A DNA stretch of 32,644 nucleotides from JAHCHL01 sp964546835. GTDB lineage: Bacteria > Armatimonadota > Fimbriimonadia > Fimbriimonadales > ATM1. Below, one piece after another: positions 4,920 through 13,845 of the stretch; the stretch's first letter is position 1; every line of letters begins with the position of its first letter. The DNA lies in the NCBI GenBank assembly GCA_964546835.1, contig CAZJKW010000011.1, forward strand, positions 1 to 32,644. Reading direction: 5' to 3'. The notes below the pieces were generated by a model, which was not told the DNA's origin, did not search any database, and saw only the letters and a list, made by a program, of their open reading frames with translations. Both the position numbers and the translations under genes were made by a program.

Positions 4920-7657
4920 AATCCGAGCACCATTCGGTCACGTTTTGACAGCGGTGTCCCGTTGGCCATTTCCACATCCGGTCGTCTTAGTCGGCTTCTT
5001 TCACATTTCAAAAATTTGGATTCTTCAAATTCGAATTTTTCTTCATCTGAATCCAGGAATTCAATCCAACTGATTCTTAACATTGTAGGCAAGTCGGCGC
5101 CAAATGAAGCGAGCAGATTTTTGACAGCCGGAATTGTATGTGCACGAACGGAAACATCTTGAGTGTCCTTGATTCCATTTAAAGATTTCCACGATTCGAG
5201 TTGTACGTAGAGCCGATCTTTGAATTCAAACAGAGTTTCAAACTTTTCAAGCAGTTTCATGTTTGAAGAATCGTCTATACAGCGAATTTCCTCCAGAAAA
5301 ACAGTGCTTTTTGGAGTTATATGAGGCGTTTTTTGATAGACTTCTTCAGCGGTGTGAGGAAGTACAGCTGCAATCATTTTGTTTAGCCGAAGCAAGATTT
5401 CGTAACATGCGGCTTGACTGCTTCTTCTCAATTCAGAATCTTTTGCATCGCAATACATCCTATCTTTGATGGCATCCAAGTAAAATGAACTTAACTCATT
5501 TGCACAGAAGTTGTGAATCAAATTGATTGCACTGCTAAACTCAAATTGATCAAATTCAGCACAAAATGATTTTTCAAGCAATTTGGTTTTTTCGACTGCC
5601 CATAAATCGATGTCTGAGATAATTGTGTTTTCAGTTTTCGGATCAAAATCGTAAAGATTTGCAAGAAGAAACCTCAAGGTGTTCCGAATTCTTCTATACA
5701 TTTCTCCGACTTGCTTGAAAAGTTCTTCACTGCATGGGATGTCACTTGTGAAATCCACCGTTGAAGCCCAAAGTCGAATGACATCTGCACCAAACCGATT
5801 TGCGGCATCAATTGGTTCAATTGCATTGCCGCGAGATTTGCTCATTTTTTCGCCTTTATCCAGGACCAAGAAACCGTGAGTCAAGACGTTTTTATAGGGT
5901 GCAGAGCCCTTAATTGCGCAAGCGGTCATCAAACTACTGTTGAACCAACCGCGATGTTGATCGCTCCCTTCTAAATATAGATCTGCCGGCCACTGGAGGT
6001 CGGACCATGCCGAGTTGTATCGCATGTCAAGGACGGCCAAATGAGTTATTCCGCTATCAAACCATACATCGAGAACGTCGGTTTCTTTTCGATACTTTTT
6101 ATCGCCTTTACCTTTGTGTGGATGATTGCTTGGAAGTACGTCATCAACATTGCATTCGAACCATGCAGCTGAACCATTTTCGCTGACCAATTTTGCGACG
6201 TTTTCCATGATTTCGGAATCCAAAATTGGCTCGCCTGTTTCTCTGTCGTACAAAATAGGAATACCGACTCCCCATGTTCTTTGGCGTGAAAGACACCAGT
6301 CGGGACGGTTGCTAACCATTGCACTAATTCGTTGTTCACCTGCCGGTGGATACCAATTTACTTTTTTGATTTCTTCGATTGCTTTTTGACGTAGATCGTT
6401 GTGGTCTACTTTTAAGAACCATTGTTCGGTTGTACGAAAAATGACAGGACTTCTGTCGCGATCGCTGTAAGGATAACTATGGTAATAGTCATACGCCTTT
6501 AACAAGTTTCCTAATTCTTGCAATCGGTTAACAACCGTTTCTTTTGCTTTTTCGATATGTTGGCCGCTGAATTCCAGTGCTTCATGTGTATAAACACCCG
6601 CCTCATCTACGGGACAGAGAATCGGAAGACCATATTTTCTGCCCGTATAGAAGTCATCTGCGCCATGACCGGGAGCCGTATGAACAATTCCTGTTCCATC
6701 TTCCGTTGTAACATAGTCCGCCATCACTGCAATAGATTCCCGGTCAAAAATTGGATGTTTGAAAACAAGATTTTTTAAAACTTCTCCTTTAACCGACTTC
6801 AGTTTCTTGCAATTTTCCCATCCGAGTTCGCCGCAAACTTTTTCGACCAATTCAGAAATGATTAGATACCTTCCGGACTCATGTTCAATCAACTCGTAAT
6901 TCTGTTTAGGATGAAACGCAACTGCCAAATTAGCGGGAATGGTCCACGGGGTCGTTGTCCAAATGACGCAAAAAATGTTTTCTGAAGAATCAAAAACTTT
7001 GTCTGGGTCTTTGATTAAAGGAAATCGAACATAGATTGCCTTTGAAACGTGGTCTTGGTAATCAAGTTCTGTGTCTGCCAAAGCGGTGCGGCTTACAGTA
7101 GACCAATGAGTCGGTCTTAAGTCGCGATAAATGAAACCTTTTTCTGCCAGGGAAGCAAAGACACGAATAATGGACGCTTCAAACCCAAACGCCATGGTTG
7201 CATAACTGTTATCCCAATCACCAAAAATTCCGAATCTTTGAAATTGCGAGGATTGGACTTGAATAAATTCTTCTGCGTGCTTTCGACAGTAATCTCGCAT
7301 TTCGCTTGCCGGTTTTCCCTTACCAATCTTCTTTTGCACTGCCATTTCGATAGGCAATCCATGATTGTCGTATCCGGGAACATACGGCGCATGAAAGCCG
7401 CGCATCGTTTTGTATTTGACGACAAAGTCCTTCAGGCATTTGTTTAATGCGGTCCCCAAGTGGATTGGGCTGTTCGTGTAGGGCGGGCCGTCGTGCAGAA
7501 TGAACTTTGGTCTTCCCTTGGATGCATCCTGAATCTGTTTGTAAACGTTATTGGCTTTCCAATCTGCCTGAATTTGCGGCTCTCGAACCGGTAGGTCCGC
7601 CTTCATTGCGATTGTGAAGTCGGGGTCCGGAAGGTTTAAGGTGGATTTTAAGTCCAT
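4916..7657 (-). CDS. ileS: Isoleucyl-tRNA synthetase
   Basis: IleS charges tRNA-Ile with isoleucine. The protein has 913 residues, near the usual ~930. The HIGH signature appears as PIHLGT near residue 65, a variant known in other bacterial IleS, followed by GYDNHGLPIE. The editing domain contains the TTTPWTIPANLA block near 235, and KMSKSRGN lies near residue 605. The anticodon-binding domain follows. The extreme C-terminus keeps the outline of the zinc-binding domain, but only one of its four usual cysteines remains (CERS...LSKRD). The ATG at 7657 lacks a ribosome site. A TAAAAT box inside a small GGGCG/CGCCC dyad lies 10 bases upstream. The gene is translationally coupled to lspA. Confidence 0.96.
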   Translation of the reverse strand: MDLKSTLNLPDPDFTIAMKADLPVREPQIQADWKANNVYKQIQDASKGRPKFILHDGPPYTNSPIHLGTALNKCLKDFVVKYKTMRGFHAPYVPGYDNHGLPIEMAVQKKIGKGKPASEMRDYCRKHAEEFIQVQSSQFQRFGIFGDWDNSYATMAFGFEASIIRVFASLAEKGFIYRDLRPTHWSTVSRTALADTELDYQDHVSKAIYVRFPLIKDPDKVFDSSENIFCVIWTTTPWTIPANLAVAFHPKQNYELIEHESGRYLIISELVEKVCGELGWENCKKLKSVKGEVLKNLVFKHPIFDRESIAVMADYVTTEDGTGIVHTAPGHGADDFYTGRKYGLPILCPVDEAGVYTHEALEFSGQHIEKAKETVVNRLQELGNLLKAYDYYHSYPYSDRDRSPVIFRTTEQWFLKVDHNDLRQKAIEEIKKVNWYPPAGEQRISAMVSNRPDWCLSRQRTWGVGIPILYDRETGEPILDSEIMENVAKLVSENGSAAWFECNVDDVLPSNHPHKGKGDKKYRKETDVLDVWFDSGITHLAVLDMRYNSAWSDLQWPADLYLEGSDQHRGWFNSSLMTACAIKGSAPYKNVLTHGFLVLDKGEKMSKSRGNAIEPIDAANRFGADVIRLWASTVDFTSDIPCSEELFKQVGEMYRRIRNTLRFLLANLYDFDPKTENTIISDIDLWAVEKTKLLEKSFCAEFDQFEFSSAINLIHNFCANELSSFYLDAIKDRMYCDAKDSELRRSSQAACYEILLRLNKMIAAVLPHTAEEVYQKTPHITPKSTVFLEEIRCIDDSSNMKLLEKFETLFEFKDRLYVQLESWKSLNGIKDTQDVSVRAHTIPAVKNLLASFGADLPTMLRISWIEFLDSDEEKFEFEESKFLKCERSRLRRPDVEMANGTPLSKRDRMVLGL

Positions 7658-7679
7658 GGGGAGGGCGATTTTACCGCCC
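7658..7679 (-). promoter_or_regulatory. Predicted ileS promoter -10 within a small dyad
   Basis: TAAAAT (minus strand 7673-7668) ends 10 bases before the ileS ATG and is bracketed by GGGCG/CGCCC inverted copies (7663-7667 and 7675-7679). Only 26 bp separate ileS from the upstream stop codon, so there is no room for a T-box leader. Whether the dyad is a weak hairpin or an operator is open. Confidence 0.4.
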
Positions 7680-7683
7680 CGCT

Positions 7684-8337
7684 TTACTTTTCAAAGATAT
7701 CCGCTTGAAGGTATTGGGGGTGGGTTTCGAACTCGTAGAAACCCGATTTGACTGAGGGGTCATTTGCCAAAAAGTCGCGAACCTTTTTGCCGTCCGCTGT
7801 TTTAAAGATTTGGCATGCTTGTATGTCATTGTTGTCGGTTGCCTTTGCCCAAACCGAAAGTTCACCTTTGTCCAACAATGAGTTTTGGTAATCCGTGTGT
7901 AACGAAACCCAAGTCTTGTCCCAACTGTTCCAATGCCGACCTTTTTTGATGAGTGCCAACGTATATTGCCCCAACTTAAATTCCCCGGTGGGTTCGATTC
8001 GTTTGATGTCTTGCCAATTTCCTTTGACCGGAATTGCGACCACACCCAGATAATTGTTTTGAACAAAAGGGTCAGGTTTTAACTGTCGTTTAAGTTCTGC
8101 CAGTGAGCGAACTTTTATGATGACGATTCCCCTAATGAAACCGTTGTCCCCGCACGGACCGGCAAGCGGGCTGAGTTTTTCGTTCCACATTCGACCCAAG
8201 TTGCCGAGATGTTCGCCCTGGAGTTTGGACGCCATCTCTCGCTCAAGTGGAGTCTTGTTGGTTCCTTTTGTGAAAAGAACAAAGTAACCGGGCTCGAATT
8301 TTGAGACCAAAATGGTTGCGATAAGAGTGGTAAGCAT
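7684..8337 (-). CDS. Protein with two YCII-like domains
   Basis: A 217-residue protein. Residues about 15-105 resemble the YCII-related fold (dimeric alpha/beta barrel): a strand with YFVLFTKG, a helix containing a conserved His (EHLGNL), then LAGPCGD and a strand leading to the RGIVI segment. Residues about 120-210 look like a second, more divergent copy (YTLALIKKG ... a strand near FKTADG). Many YCII proteins are single-domain and pair into dimers, so a tandem copy would make an internal pseudodimer. The first ~11 residues are hydrophobic and could be a weak signal or simply a first strand. ATG at 8337 is preceded six bases upstream by TAAAAT. The biochemical role is unknown. Confidence 0.7.
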   Translation of the reverse strand: MLTTLIATILVSKFEPGYFVLFTKGTNKTPLEREMASKLQGEHLGNLGRMWNEKLSPLAGPCGDNGFIRGIVIIKVRSLAELKRQLKPDPFVQNNYLGVVAIPVKGNWQDIKRIEPTGEFKLGQYTLALIKKGRHWNSWDKTWVSLHTDYQNSLLDKGELSVWAKATDNNDIQACQIFKTADGKKVRDFLANDPSVKSGFYEFETHPQYLQADIFEK

Positions 8338-8373
8338 TTTGAGATTTTACTTTTCTGCCGGTAGAATCGTTCC
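8338..8373. promoter_or_regulatory. 36-bp divergent promoter pair, both predicted leaderless
   Basis: On the + strand TTGAGA (8339-8344), a 17-base spacer and TAGAAT (8362-8367) form a good sigma-70 promoter. TAGAAT ends exactly six bases before the ATG at 8374. On the minus strand TAAAAT (8349-8344) also ends exactly six bases before the ATG at 8337. Transcription from either box should begin at or next to the start codon. Confidence 0.7.
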
Positions 8374-8892
8374 ATGCCGCGACTTCTTCCGCATCAAGTT
8401 TGGGTGGAAACTGACAGGCCTGCGTTTCCTATGCGTTGCGTTAAATGTGGAAGACCCTCCGAAACTGTTTACCGTCCGACACCGCCACAACGTCCAAAAG
8501 GTTTGCCCTTGCCGGATAGTCCGCTCGAGTTACCGTATTGTCAACTTTGTCTTAAAAACCTAAACGAAAGTCACCTGAAGGCAACTCGCAACTTGGTTGC
8601 TTTGAATGTTGGCCTATGGGGTGCCGCTCTCGTTTTGGGTTTGAAATTGAGTCCAGTCTTTGTTGCAATCCCTATTTTTTTCGCTTTGGCAATCTATTTG
8701 TGGGCGACCGTATTAGGCAAAAGGGTCACCAAAAGCGCAAAAGAAACGGAGATTTCAGAGGTTGCGGTCAAAAGCTTGTGGCACAAAAAGTCTACTTATA
8801 TCTTTTCTTTTTCAAACGAATCGGTATCCGAGGAATTCAAGACTTTGAACCAAATCCATTTGACGCCACATGCTGAAACAAAAAATTATTGA
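8374..8892 (+). CDS. Zinc-ribbon membrane protein of unknown function
   Basis: A 172-residue protein. Residues 20-60 hold two CxxC pairs (CVKC and CQLC), separated by a Pro-rich stretch, suggesting a zinc ribbon. Residues about 72-110 form two closely spaced hydrophobic segments, a likely membrane hairpin. The soluble C-terminal part has a run of short strands and may be a small folded domain. It is reminiscent of other bacterial zinc-ribbon/two-TM proteins of unknown role, but I do not recognise a named family. It is divergent from the YCII-like gene and 59 bp upstream of the SLBB gene. Confidence 0.65.
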   Translation: MPRLLPHQVWVETDRPAFPMRCVKCGRPSETVYRPTPPQRPKGLPLPDSPLELPYCQLCLKNLNESHLKATRNLVALNVGLWGAALVLGLKLSPVFVAIPIFFALAIYLWATVLGKRVTKSAKETEISEVAVKSLWHKKSTYIFSFSNESVSEEFKTLNQIHLTPHAETKNY

Positions 8893-8951
8893 ATTCATTC
8901 ACCACGATTCGGTAGGTTTTTCCGTCAGTATTATTGCGAGGTAGCCGCATC

Positions 8952-10052
8952 ATGTTTCGATTCTTAGCCTTTGTGCTCTTTTTGCTCAGTTTTTGTGTGG
9001 TTTTGGGTCAAGGTTTAAAACCCGGTGACGTGATTAACTTGAAGTGTTTGGAAGATCCTTCTTTGAACGGGGAATACACGGTTACGAATAGCGGTTTGAT
9101 TTTGATTCAATTTGTGGGAGCCGTTGAAGTATCCGGTTTAACCGAAGAGCAAGCAGCAGCGAAAATTTCAAAGACTTTGGTGAATCAACAAATCCTTAAG
9201 ACTGCGACCATCACCGTTTCTATGAGGGCAAAAGAAATCGTTGAATCCATTAGTTATTCCGGAGCCGTCAAGAACGCCGGCGAAATGGCTTATCGCGAAG
9301 GACTCACGCTTGAAGATGTTTTGAAAGCTGCTGAACCCACGATAACTGCAGATTTGACGCAAATACGCATTTCCCGAGCAAATGGCGAAGTTGGCACGAT
9401 TGACTTTTCTCAATTTACATCGGGCAACCCGGCTGCGAATCCGTTATTAAGACCGGGAGACAAGATTTTTATACCTTTGAAAGTTGCCAGTTTGGAATTG
9501 ACCGTTTTGGGAGCCGTGAATAAGCCGGGAATTATTTCTTTCAAAGAGGGGATGACGATTCGGCAAGCAATTGATGCAGCAGGTGGAATGAGAACCGATG
9601 GCGATTGGAAAAAAATTGAATTGCGAACCGATTCCGAATCCAAGATTTTGGATTTATCGGACGGATCAACCGACCCTGTTTTGAATGCCGGTGCGAGATT
9701 AGTCGTTGGAGTCAGAGAAATTACGGACTATGTGTATGTTCGTGGTGCCGTTGCAAGACCGGGCTTGATTCCTTTTATGCCGAATATGACCATTTCTCAA
9801 GCGGTTTTGGATGCTCAGCCGTTTGACAATGCGAGATTGGACAGCGTTCGACTAACACGAAAAGAATTGGATAAAGATTTGAAGCCGAAACCTTTTGATA
9901 TTAACAAAATCAAAGATGGCGAAAGGGAGGACTTTTTACTTCAGCCGGGAGATGTGATTGAAGTCGGATATCCAGGAAAAAGTTATTCAAATCAAAAGAC
10001 GATGCAATACGTTGGAATTGGTTTGTTGCTCTTCTTTTTGTTTAGAAGATAA
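8952..10052 (+). CDS. SLBB-domain polysaccharide export protein
   Basis: A 366-residue secreted or outer-membrane-associated protein of the Wza/polysaccharide export group. A signal peptide (FRFLAFVLFLLSF...) precedes a Poly_export domain at about residues 20-100 that begins LKPGDVINL. Three SLBB-like repeats follow (near 105-165, 190-245 and 255-345), each with the pattern 'GAV..PG..... G.T...A...A' and closing with 'PGD.I.'. The C-terminus has a short hydrophobic segment and two arginines. I chose the ATG at 8952, with GAGG about ten bases upstream, over the TTG at 8934. No other export genes are adjacent, so the exported polymer is unknown. It is convergent with the M50 protease, with 4 bp between the stops. 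Confidence 0.87.
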   Translation: MFRFLAFVLFLLSFCVVLGQGLKPGDVINLKCLEDPSLNGEYTVTNSGLILIQFVGAVEVSGLTEEQAAAKISKTLVNQQILKTATITVSMRAKEIVESISYSGAVKNAGEMAYREGLTLEDVLKAAEPTITADLTQIRISRANGEVGTIDFSQFTSGNPAANPLLRPGDKIFIPLKVASLELTVLGAVNKPGIISFKEGMTIRQAIDAAGGMRTDGDWKKIELRTDSESKILDLSDGSTDPVLNAGARLVVGVREITDYVYVRGAVARPGLIPFMPNMTISQAVLDAQPFDNARLDSVRLTRKELDKDLKPKPFDINKIKDGEREDFLLQPGDVIEVGYPGKSYSNQKTMQYVGIGLLLFFLFRR

Positions 10053-10056
10053 CTTT

Positions 10057-10704
10057 TTACTTTCCAATCAGCATTAGTTTGGCGAGAAAATCGGCCGGTC
10101 CAAACAAAATCGTATCAAGAATTCCTTTCTGATTTCGGAAAACCGTTTGGTCTGCGACAATGATTATGAACAGAATGATTGTTCCTTTGGTTTGGCTCCA
10201 CCGCATAAACGGAATTCCTATCTCTTTTGGCAAAAGCAAACCAAGAAGCCAGTGACCATCCAAAGGCCCGAGCGGGATTAAATTGAATAGGCAAAGGCCG
10301 ATGTTGCACAAACAACCAATCAAACCGATAAGCATGAGCGTTTGATTACCACCGGAAATCCTGAAAATCAGTGCAAAAGCAATCGCAAGAATCAAGTTTG
10401 TAAGTGGCCCCCAAAGAACGGACATGAATTGGTCCCACCGAGGATTTTGCATGCGATCGGGTCGGACTTGAACCGGGCGACCCCAACCAATTCCAAATCC
10501 GGTCAGCGAAGTTACAAGAATCATGATGGTTCCCATTGGGTCAAGGTGGGCCAATGGGTTTAGAGTAACTCTTCCTTGATTTCGAGGGGTTGGATCACCG
10601 GCGGCGTCTGCGGACTTTGCGTGCGCGAATTCGTGCAGGGCAATAGACAACAGGACAATAACAAAAGTGATGAAGAAAGTGTTGGTTTCAAAATTGGGCG
10701 GCAT
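10057..10704 (-). CDS. M50 (site-2 type) membrane metalloprotease
   Basis: A 215-residue integral membrane protein with the two zinc-site motifs of M50 proteases: HEFAHA near residue 24 in the first membrane helix and the LIPLGPLDGH block near residue 140, which supplies the third ligand. It is a compact member without PDZ or CBS domains, similar to the short soil- and water-bacterial S2P homologues often annotated 'site-2 protease family protein'. An extended frame reaches TTG at 10797 but overlaps the upstream gene, so I take ATG at 10704. The substrate is unknown. Candidates in such families include anti-sigma factors, but none is encoded here. Confidence 0.87.
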   Translation of the reverse strand: MPPNFETNTFFITFVIVLLSIALHEFAHAKSADAAGDPTPRNQGRVTLNPLAHLDPMGTIMILVTSLTGFGIGWGRPVQVRPDRMQNPRWDQFMSVLWGPLTNLILAIAFALIFRISGGNQTLMLIGLIGCLCNIGLCLFNLIPLGPLDGHWLLGLLLPKEIGIPFMRWSQTKGTIILFIIIVADQTVFRNQKGILDTILFGPADFLAKLMLIGK

Positions 10705-10747
10705 GAAGTGATTGGCTTCATTATGAAACAGCCCGGCCCTTTTTGGA

Positions 10748-10957
10748 TTAAGCGGCGTTTTTGAGAGATAAGTCTGCGAATCGAAGGACGCGCTCAACGG
10801 AGATTTCGGCTGAGTCCAAAATCAGCTTGGTGCCGTACATCGGAACAAATTCGACATCAAGCAACACTCCGACGACGGTTTGTTCATTCCCCAAACGGTC
10901 CGTGAACGTTAACTCAAGTGTTTTTCCAACAAGTTCCTTTGCTACGTGTGCGTTCAT
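10748..10957 (-). CDS. Small protein of unknown function
   Basis: A 69-residue protein from ATG at 10957, without membrane segments and probably beta-rich (alternating hydrophobic pattern from residue 10 to 60). The frame extends to GTG at 11020, which has a CATAAT box eight bases upstream. The N-terminal extension (residues rich in Thr, Arg and His) looks less protein-like, so ATG is preferred with modest confidence. If CATAAT is the promoter, the ATG would have a ~60-base leader. It is followed 43 bp later by the M50 protease. No family recognised. Confidence 0.5.
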   Translation of the reverse strand: MNAHVAKELVGKTLELTFTDRLGNEQTVVGVLLDVEFVPMYGTKLILDSAEISVERVLRFADLSLKNAA

Positions 10958-11069
10958 TTTGTTACCCGCCAATAAGTGGCTATCCCGTGGGGTTGTTTCC
11001 ACCCATAAGTATCGAGTCACCTCGTAAGATTATGGGTTTTGAACGCAGAATCTTAAGCCATGAGGCGTG

Positions 11070-11456
11070 TTAAAGCCCCCATTTTCGCTTCAAATCGTCA
11101 CGGACTTTGTTCGTGTCTTTGTAGTCGGAGAGGTCAGTTCCGAAGGTCAAAACGGTCCATTTGGTTCCGACGATTCGAAGTAGAACTTTTGCCGGGTCCG
11201 TCTTTGTCGTCGTAGATTCGATCCTTGCGAGAGCCCACCCGTGGTCAATGTCAAGTCCTGTAATTTTGGGCTTCATCTCTTTGATTTCCGGGTGATTCCT
11301 AATTGCATCTGCAATTGCCGTTTTTTCGGGAGTATCAAGTGCAACTTCTGCAGGTTCCTCGCTAACCGGTGTTTCAATATTGGGTGACTTTTCCGGTTGG
11401 GCGTTGTTGCATCCGATGATACAAATGGCAAAGGCGACTGCAAGGAAAGTTCGCAT
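11070..11456 (-). CDS. Small lipoprotein of unknown function
   Basis: A 128-residue protein. The N-terminal 19 residues are a lipoprotein signal peptide ending in the lipobox IIGC, so LspA (encoded at 4440-4919) should process it. A Pro/Glu-rich linker follows, then a domain of about 80 residues (IADAIRNHPEIKEMKPKITG ... KWTVLTFG) that resembles small exported alpha/beta domains. It starts four bases after the sbcC stop. A TACAAT box, six bases before the ATG, overlaps that stop and could be a separate leaderless promoter. It is probably co-transcribed with the repair genes, though no link to repair is apparent. Confidence 0.7.
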   Translation of the reverse strand: MRTFLAVAFAICIIGCNNAQPEKSPNIETPVSEEPAEVALDTPEKTAIADAIRNHPEIKEMKPKITGLDIDHGWALARIESTTTKTDPAKVLLRIVGTKWTVLTFGTDLSDYKDTNKVRDDLKRKWGL

Positions 11457-11460
11457 GCCG

Positions 11461-13845
11461 TTATTGTATCGCGAATGATTCAATTCGTTCATTAATTTGA
11501 CTCTTTTTAGTTTGAGGGTTGTATCGGACTTCGATGCACCTATCGGCCGATTCGTTAATTGTATCGATGTGACTTATGACCAAGATTTGGTCAAAGGTGT
11601 TTCGCAGGGAGTCAATTTGATCCATGACGTTGATTCTTCTATCCGAATCTAGCGAACCAAAAACTTCGTCAAGCATGAGGAGGCCCATTGGCTGACCACT
11701 TCGCTCTTGAATCATTTGCGCAAGTGCCAGTCTTAATGAAAGAGCGACAATGTCTTCTTCGCCGCCGCTGATAACGGGTTTTTGATAGGATTCATCAAAC
11801 ACGGTGGCTTCATATTTTTCATTTAGAATCAATCTGGAATAGCGGCCGGATGTAAGCGATTGAAGATAGTTGCTTGCAAAATTTTCAATGAGTGGTTTTG
11901 CTTGTTCGCTAAGTAGTTCACGGAGCGCGCTTAGGGCTTCTTCCGTTTGCTTATGGAGTTCGGCGCTTTTAAGAGTCGTTTCATAAAGTTCTTTTTGAGA
12001 TTTGTATTCTTCAACCGTTTTTGTTAGCAGTTCGATTGCCTTTTTTTGTTCTTCGATTCGTGTGGATTCTTCCTTTACTTTCAATAGATGAGCGCTAAGT
12101 TCATTGACGGCTTTGCGATGCTCGTCGATAGCAAGATTTGCTTTTTCTGAATCAAGTTCGAATTTTTCGAGATTTGAAGTGAGATGTTGAAAATGCAGTT
12201 TCTCTTCTTGGAACTTCGAATTCAATTGACTCAATTCATCTTCATAAGATTTAATCTGTGATGTCACGCCGGCAAGTTGCTGAAACATTTTCCACTTTGG
12301 CTCTAAAGATTTTGCCAATGTTTGAAGTTGAATTAGTTGGTTAGGGTCGAAGTCAAACTTTATTTGTTTGGATTCTGCATCCAGTTGTGCTAACTCATGC
12401 TTTTTGTCATTCAATAATTTTTCGGCGTCTTTGGATTGCTGTTGTTTGATTCTCAGTTGGCTCAGTTTTTCGTTCAAGGAGTTCAATGAGTCATTGAGGT
12501 TGCATATGTCTGCTCTCAGTTTATTTGGTTTTTCGACCGAAAATGATTTTTCTTTTACTTGCTCGAGTGTCTTGTTAAGGTCCTTAATTCTCTCGTCAAG
12601 TTCTTCTAACATTTGTCTGTCCTTTGCAGTCCACTCCTTGCCACAAGTGGGGCACTTGCCTTCGTCTAATGCTTTGCTTTTTTTGTCGCGCTCTTTTACT
12701 TCATTTGCAATTTGAGTTTCGAGAGCCGCAATTTTTCGCTCTTGTTCAGTCTGAACCTTGCGTTCTTGGGCTTCTACTTCATTGAGTTCTCTTTGCTTAT
12801 TTTCGAGCGATAGCTCTGTTTCGGCATACAATTTTTCGCATTCTTCTAAAGAAGGCTGCGAAAACTGTTTTATTATTGACTCGAAAGTGCCAATTTCTTG
12901 CCTAATCATTGTCATTCTTTTTTCAATCTGATTCTTTTTTTCTTGTTCACTTTTTGCATTCTGCATTGCTTCGATTGACTTTTTGGTTTGCTCGAATTTT
13001 TCTGCCTCCGGCTTGAGTGTTTCTCGCTCTGCGAATGACTTTTTCGCATCATTTAGTCGGTTTTCGCAATTCTGTTTTTGCTCTTTTAGAGAGTTGCCAA
13101 TTGTCTTTCTCGTGTCAATCTCCTTTTTAAGCTGAAGATACTCGTTGGCACTGTGGCTGCTCATTTCCAGCAATTTCACTTTTTCCTGAAGTTCGGACGA
13201 AGTTGCTTCGAGTCCTTGCAATTTCAGTTTAGACTGTTTATGTTCCTCGGCCTTGACTCTTAACTCTTTGTCATAATTTGCTGCCATTCCCACAGCTGCA
13301 GATAAGGTTTGAGACTGTGAAGTTTGGCGTTTCGCTATCTCTTTGGCCATTTTAGCAGCGCTTCCCAGCCGGTCAAAACCAAGCATTTTTGCAATTTCAT
13401 CTTTTTGGCGAAGCGCAGAACTGAATTGCAAAAACCTTAGATCTTTTTGTTCTGTCAAATATGAATTCTTGAATTGTTCATAAGTCATCCCAAGAAGTTT
13501 TTCAACGGCGGTTGTTACCGGGCGTAGTTTAGTTGCCAATACTTTTGAGTTTGGAGAAACTCTTTTTAAGGTTGCGTCATTCTCGGTTCTTAGGACTGAA
13601 TAAATTGAACCACTGAGCGAAAAGGTCAAACCAACCGAAGTCTTCTCGTGGGTGGATGACCAGATGTTTCTCAAGGTTTCTTTTTTGTCACGTTGTTCGC
13701 CGAAAAGACACCACGTGATTGCTTCCAGAAAACTTGTTTTTCCGCTTCCGTTCAGCCCGGTGATTGCAGTAATACCTGGCATAAAGTCATACGATGTGTG
13801 GCCAAATTGGCGGAAATTTTCGATTTCAATCTTCATCAATAACAT
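11461..13845 (-). CDS. sbcC: Rad50/SbcC-type SMC ATPase
   Basis: Partner of the Mre11/SbcD nuclease in processing DNA double-strand ends and hairpins. The 794-residue protein has Walker A GLNGSGKT near residue 32, long coiled coils, the zinc hook CPTC in the centre (near residue 413), a second coil, the ABC signature ISGGEED near 685, Walker B LLMLDEVFGSLD and the H-loop VISH near the C-terminus. At ~800 residues it is shorter than E. coli SbcC (1048) and closer to archaeal Rad50. ATG at 13845 has a strong GGAGGA site eight bases upstream. A second ATG at 13836 is possible, and the longer frame to 13887 is not favoured. It overlaps sbcD by 20 bp. Confidence 0.94.
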   Translation of the reverse strand: MLLMKIEIENFRQFGHTSYDFMPGITAITGLNGSGKTSFLEAITWCLFGEQRDKKETLRNIWSSTHEKTSVGLTFSLSGSIYSVLRTENDATLKRVSPNSKVLATKLRPVTTAVEKLLGMTYEQFKNSYLTEQKDLRFLQFSSALRQKDEIAKMLGFDRLGSAAKMAKEIAKRQTSQSQTLSAAVGMAANYDKELRVKAEEHKQSKLKLQGLEATSSELQEKVKLLEMSSHSANEYLQLKKEIDTRKTIGNSLKEQKQNCENRLNDAKKSFAERETLKPEAEKFEQTKKSIEAMQNAKSEQEKKNQIEKRMTMIRQEIGTFESIIKQFSQPSLEECEKLYAETELSLENKQRELNEVEAQERKVQTEQERKIAALETQIANEVKERDKKSKALDEGKCPTCGKEWTAKDRQMLEELDERIKDLNKTLEQVKEKSFSVEKPNKLRADICNLNDSLNSLNEKLSQLRIKQQQSKDAEKLLNDKKHELAQLDAESKQIKFDFDPNQLIQLQTLAKSLEPKWKMFQQLAGVTSQIKSYEDELSQLNSKFQEEKLHFQHLTSNLEKFELDSEKANLAIDEHRKAVNELSAHLLKVKEESTRIEEQKKAIELLTKTVEEYKSQKELYETTLKSAELHKQTEEALSALRELLSEQAKPLIENFASNYLQSLTSGRYSRLILNEKYEATVFDESYQKPVISGGEEDIVALSLRLALAQMIQERSGQPMGLLMLDEVFGSLDSDRRINVMDQIDSLRNTFDQILVISHIDTINESADRCIEVRYNPQTKKSQINERIESFAIQ

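Noticed and set aside
7658..7683. T-box leader for ileS
   Set aside because: Only 26 bp separate ileS from the upstream stop codon. There is no specifier loop, and the conserved TGGNACCGCG element is not visible.
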